From assembly GCA_050944355.1 (NCBI GenBank), contig JBMNQX010000009.1:1-64000 (forward strand): DNA of 64,000 nt, given 5' to 3'. Every line of letters starts with the position of its first letter. The first letter of the stretch is position 1. Both the position numbers and the translations under genes were made by a program. Below, in pieces: positions 56,057 to 64,000 of this stretch. Source of the DNA: UBA4285 sp050944355. Its GTDB lineage: Bacteria; Bacillota; Clostridia; Lachnospirales; Lachnospiraceae. Under the pieces are notes generated by a model. It saw only the letters and a list, made by a program, of their open reading frames with translations, was not told the DNA's origin and searched no databases.

Positions 56057-57460
56057 ATGAATGATAAGGAACCAGGTATCGGCCGGATAGCGGCCGTTTC
56101 CGGACCGGTTGTGGACGTTAAGTTCCCGGAAGGACAGCTTCCTCACATTCAGGAGGCGCTGACCGTAAAGCTCGACGGCAGAACCTGTGTCATGGAAGTG
56201 GCGCAGCAGACAGGCGACAATATCGTCCGCTGTATTATGCTGGCGCCCAGCGAGGGACTTTCCCGCGACATGGAAGTCATGGCGACGGGGAAGGGAATAG
56301 AAGTGCCGGTCGGGGACAAGACGCTTGGACGTCTGTTCGATGTTCTGGGCAATACACTCGACGGCGGCGAAAGTCTGGAAAAGGAAGAGCACTGGGAGAT
56401 CCACCGCGATGCCCCGGCCTTCACTGACCAGAGCCCGGTCGCTGAGATGTTTGAGACCGGCATCAAGGTCATCGACCTTCTGGCCCCGTACGCGAAAGGC
56501 GGCAAGGTCGGTCTGTTCGGCGGCGCCGGCGTCGGGAAAACCGTGCTGATTCAGGAGCTGATCCACAATGTCGCCAGCGAAGCCGGCGGCTACTCCATCT
56601 TTACGGGTGTCGGCGAGCGTTCCCGCGAGGGCAACGATCTGTGGAAAGAAATGAAAGCCTCGGGCGTTCTCGACAAGACCGCCCTGGTGTTCGGACAGAT
56701 GAACGAACCGCCGGGGGCCCGCATGCGCGTGGCCGAGACGGGACTGACGATGGCCGAATATTTCCGCGACGTAGAGCACAGAGATGTACTTTTGTTTATT
56801 GACAATATCTTCCGTTTCGTGCAGGCTGGTTCTGAGGTATCATCGCTGCTCGGCCGGATGCCGTCGGCCGTCGGCTATCAGCCGACTCTGGCCAATGACA
56901 TGGGTGCCCTGCAGGAGCGCATCGCCTCGACGAAAAACGGGTCCATCACGTCCGTGCAGGCCGTCTACGTTCCTGCCGATGACATGACAGACCCGGCGCC
57001 GGCCACGACATTTACCCATCTGGACGCGACCACCGTCCTGTCCCGCAAAATCGTGGAGCAGGGCATTTACCCGGCGGTCGACCCTCTCGCTTCCTCATCC
57101 CGCATCCTTGAACCGGACGTCGTGGGCGAAGAACACTACCAGACGGCGAGACGCGTCGTGGAAATTCTGCAGCACTACAAGGAACTGCAGGATATCATCG
57201 CCATCATGGGCATGGACGAACTTTCCGACGAGGACAAGAAACTGGTGTACCGCGCCCGCAAAGTTCAGAGATTCCTCTCTCAGCCGTTCTTCGTGGCGGA
57301 AAACTTCACGGGTGTTCCCGGCGTGTATGTCAGCGTGCAGGACACCGTGAAAGGGTTTGAGGAAATCCTGGACGGAAAGCTCGACGACGTCCCGGAGAGC
57401 GCGTTCTTCAACGTGGGCACGATCGAAGACGCCAAGAAAAAAGCGGATCAGATGAAGTGA
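56057..57460 (+). CDS. atpD: ATP synthase beta subunit
   Basis: A 467-residue catalytic subunit. Walker A GGAGVGKT is near residue 155, GERSREGNDL carries the catalytic Glu, and the DELSDEDK segment (a DELSEED variant) lies near the C-terminus. ATG 56057 follows GAGG at nine bases. The atpC start lies 12 bases downstream. Confidence 0.97.
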   Translation: MNDKEPGIGRIAAVSGPVVDVKFPEGQLPHIQEALTVKLDGRTCVMEVAQQTGDNIVRCIMLAPSEGLSRDMEVMATGKGIEVPVGDKTLGRLFDVLGNTLDGGESLEKEEHWEIHRDAPAFTDQSPVAEMFETGIKVIDLLAPYAKGGKVGLFGGAGVGKTVLIQELIHNVASEAGGYSIFTGVGERSREGNDLWKEMKASGVLDKTALVFGQMNEPPGARMRVAETGLTMAEYFRDVEHRDVLLFIDNIFRFVQAGSEVSSLLGRMPSAVGYQPTLANDMGALQERIASTKNGSITSVQAVYVPADDMTDPAPATTFTHLDATTVLSRKIVEQGIYPAVDPLASSSRILEPDVVGEEHYQTARRVVEILQHYKELQDIIAIMGMDELSDEDKKLVYRARKVQRFLSQPFFVAENFTGVPGVYVSVQDTVKGFEEILDGKLDDVPESAFFNVGTIEDAKKKADQMK

Positions 57461-57472
57461 GGTTCCTGACAA

Positions 57473-57889
57473 ATGGCAGAATTTACCTTCCGGGTCTTTT
57501 GCTGCGACAGGAAATTCTATGACGGCCCCTGCGAAAAGCTGATTTTCCCGGGCTTTCAGGGCGACATCGAGGTTCTCGCCCATCACGAGACGATGACGGC
57601 GGCCGTGCAGAACGGCACCATGCGCTATCTCCTCCCGGGCGATGAGCAGTGGCGGACGGCAGCGGTCTCTCATGGATTTGTCGAGGTAAAGGACAATGTC
57701 GTTACTATGATCGTGTACTCCTGCGAGAAGCCGGAGGAAATCGACGTGTACCGCGCCCAGGAGGCGCTGGAGCGGGCGCGCGAGCGCATGATCAACAAAC
57801 AGAGTATTGTAGAGTACCATATGAACCGCGCGGCGATGGCGCGCGCCATGGCCAGGCTGAAGACAGCCGGCAAGTATCAGGCTAACTAA
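57473..57889 (+). CDS. atpC: ATP synthase epsilon subunit
   Basis: A 138-residue subunit with an N-terminal beta sandwich (FPGFQGDIEVLAHHETMTAAV, SHGFVEVKDNVVTMIV) and a C-terminal helical hairpin (ARERMINKQSIVEYHMNRAAMARAMARLK). It is the last ATP synthase gene. Its ATG lies inside a copy of the word GACAAATG (57468-57475). Confidence 0.93.
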   Translation: MAEFTFRVFCCDRKFYDGPCEKLIFPGFQGDIEVLAHHETMTAAVQNGTMRYLLPGDEQWRTAAVSHGFVEVKDNVVTMIVYSCEKPEEIDVYRAQEALERARERMINKQSIVEYHMNRAAMARAMARLKTAGKYQAN

Positions 57890-57900
57890 AGAGGACAGAC

Positions 57901-58737
57901 ATGATAGGAGTTATCGATGTGGGTGGAGGCACCCGGGGTGCCTTCGGGGCCGGAGTGCTGGATTACTGCATGCAGCACCAGATCAACTTTGACTACTGCG
58001 CCGGCGTTTCGGCCGGAGCGGCCAACGTTTCGTCCTATATCGCCGGACAGATGGGGCGGAACTACAAATTTTACACGGAATACGGCTTCCGCCGCGAGTA
58101 CATGGGCTGGAACAATTTCCTGAAAGACGGATATTACGTCAATCTCGACTATATCTACAGCACGCTCAGCAATTCGGACGGCGAGTATCCGCTGGACTAC
58201 GACGCAATCATGAGTTCGGACTGCAAAATGATCGTCGTCGCGACCGACGCCCGTTCCGGGAAGGCGCATTACTTCACAAAGGCGGACATGAAGAAGGACC
58301 ACTATGAAATCATCAAGGCGTCCTGCTGCGTGCCGGTGATCGACCGCCCGTATCCGGTGAAGGGAAGATTTTATTTTGACGGCGGACTTTCAGACCCGAT
58401 TCCGCTTCAGAAGGCGTTTGGAGACGGCTGCGACAAAGTTGTGGTCATCCTCACGAAGCCGCGCAACTTCTACCGCACGGACGGCGCCGACCGCCGCATG
58501 GCTTTAGGGCTGCGCAAGTACCCGAAGTCGGCGGAGGATCTCAGGAACCGCTCGAAGGTCTACAATCAGCAGCTCGATCTGTGCAAACACTACGAACAGC
58601 AGGGCAAAGTGCTCATCATCGCCCCGTACACGACGGGTCACATGAAGACCCTGACGCAGGACAAAGAAGCCATCAAGAACCTGTACCGGATGGGCTACCA
58701 GGCGGCGGATCCGATCGTGGATTTTGTCCGGAGCTGA
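57901..58737 (+). CDS. Patatin-like phospholipase
   Basis: A 278-residue cytoplasmic acyl hydrolase. The oxyanion motif GGGTRGAFGAGVLD is at residues 8-21. The Ser nucleophile is in GVSAGA (near 39) and the catalytic Asp in the DGG motif FDGGLSDPIP (near 161). It acts on phospholipids or related esters. GAGGACAG precedes ATG 57901, 11 bases after atpC, so it is read from the ATP synthase transcript; a functional link to the enzyme is unclear. Confidence 0.92.
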   Translation: MIGVIDVGGGTRGAFGAGVLDYCMQHQINFDYCAGVSAGAANVSSYIAGQMGRNYKFYTEYGFRREYMGWNNFLKDGYYVNLDYIYSTLSNSDGEYPLDYDAIMSSDCKMIVVATDARSGKAHYFTKADMKKDHYEIIKASCCVPVIDRPYPVKGRFYFDGGLSDPIPLQKAFGDGCDKVVVILTKPRNFYRTDGADRRMALGLRKYPKSAEDLRNRSKVYNQQLDLCKHYEQQGKVLIIAPYTTGHMKTLTQDKEAIKNLYRMGYQAADPIVDFVRS

Positions 58738-58762
58738 AATGATTGTAAAGTGCATACATGAA

Positions 58763-58810
58763 AATACCGGCTGCAGACGTACGAACTGCGCCTGCGGCCG
58801 GTATTATTTA
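58763..58810 (+). terminator. Terminator of the ATP synthase transcript
   Basis: AATACCGGC (58763-58771) pairs perfectly with GCCGGTATT (58797-58805) and is followed by ATTATTTA; an inner GC-rich stem is possible. Confidence 0.75.
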
Positions 58811-58952
58811 TGCAGAAATTATCTTGTCAGCAGGTTATCAGTTAATCTGATGAGAACTAAATTCCTGCTGTGCCTGTGCGATGACGTTCTGGGCAATTTT
58901 ATCACGATGCAACTTTCTGCTTTCCTTACAAGTATAATACCATATCCGGCAT

Positions 58953-59072
58953 TCACGCGCTTATTCCACTCCGCCCGGCATCCTCTAATACGAGAATGGC
59001 GTCGATCGGCACACTGAACAGAGCCGACAGGCCGACAAAATCCTCCTGTTCCGGCTCCGTCAGCCTGATGCT
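58953..59072 (-). pseudogene. Possible 3' remnant of a gene
   Basis: On the minus strand a 39-codon frame without a start ends at TGA 58953-58955 and is closed upstream by TAA inside the end of rtcB. Its translation (LTEPEQEDFVGLSALFSVPI, then DAILVLEDAG) is protein-like and resembles the end of an Xre-type helix-turn-helix domain. It may be the tail of a gene whose front was replaced by rtcB. The rest of 58811-58952 shows no gene. Weak call. Confidence 0.3.
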
Positions 59073-60268
59073 TTAAAGTTGTAAACCGGCTTCATCACCT
59101 CAATGACATCCACAGATGGCCCGATATCACCGATGATGTCTCCGAGTGACTTGTACGCCATCGGAGCTTCGTCAATTGTGTCCTCGTTCACGGATGTTGT
59201 ATAAACACCTTTCATGCTTTCCTGATATTCCCTGAGAGAAAGATTTTCCCTTGCTTTTGCCCTGGACATCAGTCTTCCGGCCCCGTGCGGAGCAGAGTAG
59301 TTCCAGTCCGGGTTTCCCTTTCCGACTGCGATGATGCTTCCGTCTCTCATGTTGATCGGAATCAGCACCTTTTCACCGTCATGCGCCGCGATAGCTCCTT
59401 TTCGGAGGATCATCTGATCCGTATCGATGTAATTGTGAATGGTATGGAAGGCATCTGTCTGATGCAGGCCGGCTCTGTCCAGGATCACGGCAGCCATGAT
59501 CTCCCTGCTGCGCCTCGCGAACTTCTGGCAGATTTCCATATCGTGCAGATAATCGAGGAATGCCTGTCCGCTCAGATAACACAGGTCCTCCGGCATATCT
59601 GTGTCAGAACTCATTTTCTTCTCTCGGAGTGCATTCAGCGCCGGCTCAATTTCCTGAAATCTCCCCTGTTCTTTCAGACTTCTGACGATTTCGCCGCGTT
59701 CCTTTTCGTAGTTGTCGATACCCTTGTGCTGGTCTGCTGCCATTCCCTGATAAATTTCCGCCACCTGTTTGCCAAGGTTCCGGCTGCCGCTGTGGATCAC
59801 CAGGTATTTCGTTCCATCACTTGCGACATCCACTTCGATGAAATGATTTCCTCCGCCAAGAGTTCCCAGACTGCGTTTCAGCCAGTTCAGTTTCTTCAGC
59901 TTATCAAAGCAGCGCAGTTCTTCCAGGCCGAAGCTTTCCTGTTCCCGGTCCCATACATTCATACCGGATGGTATAAAATGCGCTGCCGCATCCAGCTTTT
60001 CAAAATCAATATCACATTTGCCAAGATTCACGGTGTACATGCCGCAGCCGATATCCACGCCAACCACATTCGGAACCGCCTTGTCTGTCACGGTCATCGT
60101 TGTGCCGATTGTGCATCCCTTCCCGGCATGTACGTCCGGCATGATCCTTACCCTGGATCCTTCTGTGAAGTCGTAATCGCACATTCTCCGGATCTGCCCG
60201 ACAGCCTCCGGTTCGACAACAGACGCAAAGCAGACGGCCGTGCATTTCTTCCCTTTGATTTCAAACAT
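59060..60268 (-). CDS. rtcB: RtcB-family RNA ligase
   Basis: A 402-residue RNA ligase joining 2',3'-cyclic phosphate or 3'-phosphate ends to 5'-OH ends through a guanylated His. Motifs in order: MPDVHAGKGCTIGTTM, VGVDIGCGMYTV (metal Asp and Cys), GGGNHFIEV, HSGSRNLGKQVAE, and SAPHGAGRLMSRAKA with the guanylated His. ATG 60268 (MFEIKGKK) has GAGGGAAAA upstream; an in-frame start 13 codons earlier lacks one. Its third-position base use is more AT-rich than that of its neighbours, and it is set between two long gaps. A recent arrival is possible. No archease or RNA target is nearby. Confidence 0.92.
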   Translation of the reverse strand: MFEIKGKKCTAVCFASVVEPEAVGQIRRMCDYDFTEGSRVRIMPDVHAGKGCTIGTTMTVTDKAVPNVVGVDIGCGMYTVNLGKCDIDFEKLDAAAHFIPSGMNVWDREQESFGLEELRCFDKLKKLNWLKRSLGTLGGGNHFIEVDVASDGTKYLVIHSGSRNLGKQVAEIYQGMAADQHKGIDNYEKERGEIVRSLKEQGRFQEIEPALNALREKKMSSDTDMPEDLCYLSGQAFLDYLHDMEICQKFARRSREIMAAVILDRAGLHQTDAFHTIHNYIDTDQMILRKGAIAAHDGEKVLIPINMRDGSIIAVGKGNPDWNYSAPHGAGRLMSRAKARENLSLREYQESMKGVYTTSVNEDTIDEAPMAYKSLGDIIGDIGPSVDVIEVMKPVYNFKASG

Positions 60269-60795
60269 TGTTTTCCCTCTTATCGTAAAAAGCGGATCAT
60301 ACTCCATGGGAGACTTTAACGCGCGGTTTTCCGGTTGAAAGCCGCATGTTCTTCCATCTGAGCTGATCGGACATAAAAAATACCGCCTGTCCTGCTCCGT
60401 GCGGGATAAGCGGCCGGTTTCAAAAGAATCTTCCGGTTCACCGGATTATATTGGCACACAGTATATCCGGCATTTCTTATCCTGACGGGAGCGCGTAAAA
60501 AGAACGCCCTGCTCATGTTTCTGCAGTGCATCCCGGCTGGTATTGTCAGAAAAACCGGATAATACTGCTGACATTTTTTTCCTTTCCGGGCATCGCCCAT
60601 CATTTTCTTTACAGTACCTTAACACGAAAATTGGAATCTGTCGTTATACTTGTGGTATAAACTGACAACGGCAGCGAATTCCCAAAATTTCTGATATTCT
60701 GCAGCTGACGGGCAGAATCCTGTCATGCCGGTATTTACCGTGAATCTCTTTTTTGGTATAGTTTGATTAGATAGATTTCGTGGGAGGCTGTACAT
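60269..60795. other. Long intergenic region between rtcB and ptsI
   Basis: About 530 bases without a convincing gene; a 95-codon minus-strand frame at 60316-60603 has no good ribosome binding site and no protein-like pattern. It contains a TCCGG-TTCA-CCGGA hairpin (60432-60445), a 17-base palindrome TTATAC-N5-GTATAA (60644-60660) that could be an operator, and the ptsI promoter at its right end. Confidence 0.5.
60734..60762 (+). promoter_or_regulatory. ptsI promoter
   Basis: TTTACC (60734-60739), a 17-base spacer and TATAGT (60757-60762) preceded by TGG (extended -10), 34 bases before ptsI. Confidence 0.75.
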
Positions 60796-62433
60796 ATGAT
60801 TAAGCTGACAGGAAAAAGCGTCTTCAATGACGTGTGCATCGGAAAGATTCATTATTACCGCAGAGCGAGAAGCGTGATCAAACGGTATCACGTCGACGAC
60901 ACGGAAGCGGAAGTGAAGCGTTTTCACGACGCGCAGGCGGAAGGGCTGAAAGAACTTCAGGAGCTGCACGACAAGGCCGTCAAGTCGGTCGGCGAGGCAG
61001 ACGCGGCGATTTTCGAAGTCCATCAGATGATGATGGAAGACCAGGACTATGTGGAGTCTGTCGAGAACATCATCCGCACGCAGGAGATCAACGCGGAATA
61101 CGCCGTCGGAACGACGGGCGACAACTTCGCGGCGATGTTCCAGGCGATGGACGACGAGTACATGAAAGGGCGCGCGGCGGATGTCAAGGACATTTCGGAC
61201 CGCCTGGTGCGGATTTTAAGCGGCGCCGACAAGAGCAACGAGCTCAAGGATGACAAATACATCATCGCGGCGGACGATCTGGCTCCGTCCGAGACCGTTC
61301 AGCTCGACAAGACCAAGGTGATGGGCTTTATCCTGCAGCAGGGCTCATCCACATCGCACACCGCGATTCTCGCCCGCAGCATGGGCATCCCGGCGGTCAT
61401 CGGACTCGGTGACGGACTCTCGGAGGATGCGGACGGCAAGACCGCCATCGTCGATGGCGCAAGCGGCGAAGTCTTCCTGGATCCCGACGAGGACACGCTC
61501 GCAAAATATCAGAAGATCAAGAAAGAATATGACGACCGCAAGGCGCTTCTCGCGCAGCTCAAAGGCCGCGAGACCGTCACAAAGGACGGACAGAAGATCA
61601 AGATCTTCGCGAACATCAGCAGCCCGGCTGACGTCGCCAAAGTCATGGAGAATGACGCCGAGGGCATCGGACTGTTCCGCAGTGAGTTTCTGTATCTGCA
61701 GAGCGACGACTACCCGAGCGAAGACACGCAGTTCGCCGCTTACCGGCAGGTGGCCGAGAACATGGCGGGCAAGAAGGTCGTCATCCGGACACTGGATATC
61801 GGCGCCGACAAGCAGTGTGATTATTTCAACCTGGATCACGAAGAAAACCCGGCGCTCGGTTACCGCGCGATCCGCATCTGCCTGACGAGGCCGGATATTT
61901 TCAAGACGCAGCTGCGGGCTTTGTACCGCGCCGCAATGTATGGTAATATTTCTATAATGTTCCCGATGATCATCTCTGTCGCAGAAGTCAGAAAGATCAA
62001 ACAGATCTGCGAGGAAGTCAAGGCGTCTCTGAAGGCGGACGGCATCCCCTACAAGGAAGACGTGGAGCTGGGCATCATGATTGAGACCCCGGCTGCGGCC
62101 CTGATTTCAGATGATCTTGCACAGGAAGTCGATTTCTTCAGCGTGGGAACCAATGATCTGACGCAGTACACGCTGGCGATCGACAGAGTAAACCGCAAGC
62201 TTGATCCGTTCCTCGACACCCATCACCCGGCGATCCTAAAACTGATCAAGATGGCGGCCGACAATGCTCACAAACATGGCAAATGGATTGGCATCTGCGG
62301 AGAACTGGGGGCGGATCCGGAGCTGACCAAGACATTCTTAAAAATGGGAATTGACGAACTTTCCGTATCGCCGAGTCTGGTTCTCAAACTGCGGGATCAG
62401 GTGATCCGGACCGATATGAGAGAGGAGACCTGA
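60796..62433 (+). CDS. ptsI: PTS enzyme I (phosphoenolpyruvate-protein phosphotransferase)
   Basis: A 545-residue enzyme that moves phosphate from PEP to HPr. The phosphorylated His is His188 in GSSTSHTAILARSMGIP. The PEP-binding barrel has GLFRSEFLY, IRTLDIGADK, ALGYRAIR and the C-terminal VGTNDLTQYTL followed by GICGELG. GGGAGG precedes ATG 60796. HPr lies at 38844, not adjacent as in most Firmicutes. Confidence 0.96.
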   Translation: MIKLTGKSVFNDVCIGKIHYYRRARSVIKRYHVDDTEAEVKRFHDAQAEGLKELQELHDKAVKSVGEADAAIFEVHQMMMEDQDYVESVENIIRTQEINAEYAVGTTGDNFAAMFQAMDDEYMKGRAADVKDISDRLVRILSGADKSNELKDDKYIIAADDLAPSETVQLDKTKVMGFILQQGSSTSHTAILARSMGIPAVIGLGDGLSEDADGKTAIVDGASGEVFLDPDEDTLAKYQKIKKEYDDRKALLAQLKGRETVTKDGQKIKIFANISSPADVAKVMENDAEGIGLFRSEFLYLQSDDYPSEDTQFAAYRQVAENMAGKKVVIRTLDIGADKQCDYFNLDHEENPALGYRAIRICLTRPDIFKTQLRALYRAAMYGNISIMFPMIISVAEVRKIKQICEEVKASLKADGIPYKEDVELGIMIETPAAALISDDLAQEVDFFSVGTNDLTQYTLAIDRVNRKLDPFLDTHHPAILKLIKMAADNAHKHGKWIGICGELGADPELTKTFLKMGIDELSVSPSLVLKLRDQVIRTDMREET

Positions 62434-62457
62434 GGAAAGTCTCCCGAGGGGGAAACT

Positions 62458-63537
62458 ATGGGACTAATCATTCTGATCATCATCCTGGTTTTCGTTCTGA
62501 TCCTGATTTTTACCAATATCAGGATCGTACCGCAGGCCCACGCATTTGTCATCGAGCGCCTGGGCAAGTACAAGGTGACATGGAACGCGGGGCTGCACAT
62601 CAAGACGCCGTTCATCGAGCGGATCGTGCGCACGGTTTCGCTGAAGGAACAGGTGCTCGATTTTCCGCCGCAGCCCGTCATCACGAAAGATAACGTCACG
62701 ATGCAGATCGATTCGGTCGTGTTCATGAAGGTATATGATCCGAAGCTCTACACATACGGTGTCGAGAATCCGATGTCCGGTCTGCAGAATCTGTCGGCCA
62801 CGACACTTCGTTCCATCATCGGCGACATGGAGCTGGATCAGACGCTGACATCCCGCGAGTCGATCAACGCGCAGATGCAGAAGGTTCTGGATGAGGCGAC
62901 GGATGCGTGGGGCATCAAAGTTACCCGCGTCGAGATCAAGAACATTCAGCCTCCGAAGGAAATCGAGGAGGTCATGACCAAGCAGATGAGAGCCGAGCGC
63001 GAGAGACGGCAGACCGTTCTCGAGGCGCAGGCCCATCAGGAAGCCGTTGTTTCCCGGGCAGAAGGTGACAAGCAGGCCAAGATTCTTTCCGCACAGGCGG
63101 AGCGCGATGCGCAGGTAGCACTGGCGGAAGGCCGCGCGAAGTCAATTCAGCTTGTGTACGAGGCAGAGGCCAACGGCATCAAGATGCTCAATGATGCCAA
63201 CATTTCCGACGGTGTGCTCCGCTACAGAGGTATTCAGGCGCTGAAAGACGTCGCCGACGGGCGCTCCACGAAGATCTTCATGCCTTCGGATATCACGAAA
63301 GTCGTCGAGACGCTCGGCGTCGCCGGCGAGGCGATGGGCATCGGAGATGCGATGAAGCCTGACGACAGACCGCGCCCGAAGCCGCAGCCCAAGGATGATC
63401 CGTGCATTACGCCGGAGACCAGCAGGGGCGGCAAGTCCGCAGCCATGACAAGTGCGGCGATCAACATGGACGTATCCGATCCGAGAGCGCTCGACAGAGA
63501 CTACAGGCCGAAGAATGATCCGGCGGATACAAACTGA
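62458..63537 (+). CDS. SPFH/band-7 (stomatin-like) membrane protein
   Basis: A 359-residue protein with one N-terminal membrane helix (LIILIIILVFVLILIF), then a band-7 domain at about 22-200 (AHAFVIERLGKYKVTWNAGLHIKTPF; TRVEIKNIQPPKEI). A charged Ala/Glu/Arg helix (about 180-245) and a Pro/Asp-rich tail follow. Such proteins form oligomeric membrane microdomain scaffolds and modulate proteases. No NfeD partner is visible before the window's end. It starts 24 bases after ptsI and is likely co-transcribed with it. Confidence 0.9.
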   Translation: MGLIILIIILVFVLILIFTNIRIVPQAHAFVIERLGKYKVTWNAGLHIKTPFIERIVRTVSLKEQVLDFPPQPVITKDNVTMQIDSVVFMKVYDPKLYTYGVENPMSGLQNLSATTLRSIIGDMELDQTLTSRESINAQMQKVLDEATDAWGIKVTRVEIKNIQPPKEIEEVMTKQMRAERERRQTVLEAQAHQEAVVSRAEGDKQAKILSAQAERDAQVALAEGRAKSIQLVYEAEANGIKMLNDANISDGVLRYRGIQALKDVADGRSTKIFMPSDITKVVETLGVAGEAMGIGDAMKPDDRPRPKPQPKDDPCITPETSRGGKSAAMTSAAINMDVSDPRALDRDYRPKNDPADTN

Positions 63538-63561
63538 GTAATGTAAGATACTTGTCGGACG

Positions 63562-63612
63562 GGCAGGCCAAAAGGGGCGCCAAAGCTCCTTCCGGCCTGC
63601 CTTTGATTTTTA
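63562..63612 (+). terminator. Terminator of ptsI-SPFH
   Basis: GGCAGGCC (63562-63569) pairs with GGCCTGCC (63594-63601), followed by a T-rich tail up to 63612. Confidence 0.85.
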
Positions 63613-63626
63613 AAGGATTGAGGGTA

Positions 63627-64000
63627 ATGAAGGAAGATACCGAGAATAAAATTTCTGCTGATGCCGGTATAAAAGACGCACATTCCCACGCGAAAGGCGG
63701 AAACGGCGGCGCATCCGGACACGGACACACACACGGGGAAGCCGGCCATGAGCACACGCACGGTGAAAATGGCCATGAGCACACGCACACGCACGATCCG
63801 GAGGTGATCCGCCGGATTTCACTGCGCCTTGCGAAAGCGGAAGGCCATCTCCACTCGGTCCGCGGCATGCTTGATTCCGGCCGCGACTGCTCCGAGGTGC
63901 TCGTCCAGCTGGCTGCCGTGCGGGCGGCGGTTGACAACGCGGGCAAAGAACTGCTCAAAGAGCATATCTCGCACTGCATCGTCGACGCCATCAAAGAAAA
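63627..64000 (+). CDS. CsoR/FrmR-family metal-sensing repressor with a His-rich N-terminus (partial)
   Basis: The first 124 residues of a gene that runs off the window. Residues 60-124 are a CsoR-type helical repressor (IRRISLRLAKAEGH, QLAAVRAAVDNAGKELL). The family's copper-binding triad is present as Cys88, His113 and Cys117 (DCSEVL; EHISHC). In front lies an unusual tail with twelve histidines between residues 19 and 56, built from near-repeats of GHEHTH encoded by a duplicated unit. ATG 63627 follows GAGGG. It probably represses a metal exporter gene downstream of the window. Confidence 0.85.
   Translation, partial: MKEDTENKISADAGIKDAHSHAKGGNGGASGHGHTHGEAGHEHTHGENGHEHTHTHDPEVIRRISLRLAKAEGHLHSVRGMLDSGRDCSEVLVQLAAVRAAVDNAGKELLKEHISHCIVDAIKE

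Noticed and set aside
58724..59017. A 97-codon plus-strand open frame after the patatin gene
   Set aside because: It starts inside the patatin gene and runs through its terminator; the product is not protein-like.
60316..60603. A 95-codon minus-strand open frame upstream of rtcB
   Set aside because: No good ribosome binding site, an irregular basic/cysteine-rich composition and no recognisable fold; likely chance.
63743..63800. Possible CRISPR or minisatellite repeat at 63.7 kb
   Set aside because: Only about two copies of a 27-base unit, and they encode the His-rich tail of the CsoR-type protein in frame.

Overview
The window is chromosomal DNA from a moderately GC-rich Firmicute, most likely a clostridium of the Lachnospiraceae type. 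This is inferred from gene content and order, strong AGGAGG-type ribosome binding sites, TTGACA/TATAAT promoters (several with a TGn extended -10), the Firmicutes form of S12, an Rrf2-NifS pair, a V-less F1Fo operon and an HPr/EI phosphotransferase system. No rRNA, tRNA, CRISPR array, insertion sequence or prophage was seen. Gene density is high and nearly every reading frame is intact.

Layout. 1-3277: tail of an unknown gene, a sugar-phosphate isomerase/epimerase, and a large polytopic membrane protein on the minus strand. 3426-16202: information-processing block rpoB-rpoC, rpsL-rpsG-fusA, tuf, with separate promoters for rpoB, rpsL and tuf. 16292-20511: methionine ABC importer metN-metI-metQ plus an M20 amidohydrolase; the MetQ lipoprotein looks circularly permuted. 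20632-30086: radical SAM protein, an orphan FakA-like domain, an EF-Tu-domain/SseB-like protein, and a minus-strand group with a GH115-type glycosidase, an alpha/beta hydrolase, an LCP cell-wall ligase and an HPr-like (Crh-like) protein. 30186-34765: AlaX editing protein, Na/Pi cotransporter, asparaginase, small lipoprotein. 34874-41379: small membrane protein, RelA/SpoT-like protein with an altered synthetase motif, unknown protein, PTS EIIA, HPr and a glycosidase-3/Nudix fusion. 41416-46710: sulfur block mnmA, Rrf2 regulator, cysteine desulfurase, cysK, and a convergent MATE exporter. 46813-51730: glycerophosphodiesterase and SbcD-SbcC. 51804-58737: F1Fo ATP synthase operon atpB-E-F-(delta/alpha fusion)-G-D-C followed by a patatin-like phospholipase. 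58953-60268: an RtcB ligase in a lower-GC islet beside a broken HTH-like fragment. 60734-64000: PTS enzyme I, an SPFH/band-7 protein and the start of a His-rich CsoR-type repressor.

How the genes connect. EIIA, HPr and EI together make much of a PTS relay. HPr keeps the catalytic His15 but has Arg at position 46, where the regulatory Ser normally sits. The second HPr-like protein shows the opposite pattern (Ser kept, His motif lost), which is the arrangement of Bacillus Crh. The Rrf2 regulator, cysteine desulfurase, CysK and MnmA form a cysteine-to-sulfur-transfer group with a candidate Rrf2 operator in front of the desulfurase.

The most unusual signals are: (1) a short word, TGRCAAATG (R = A or G), present dozens of times on both strands and in several reading frames, far above chance and sometimes in inverted pairs between genes, as uptake or Chi-like sequences behave; (2) the permuted MetQ; (3) the fusion of the C-terminal half of ATP synthase delta to alpha, with no separate atpH; (4) the HPr/Crh-like pair; (5) the GH3-Nudix fusion. 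All counts and alignments were made by eye.
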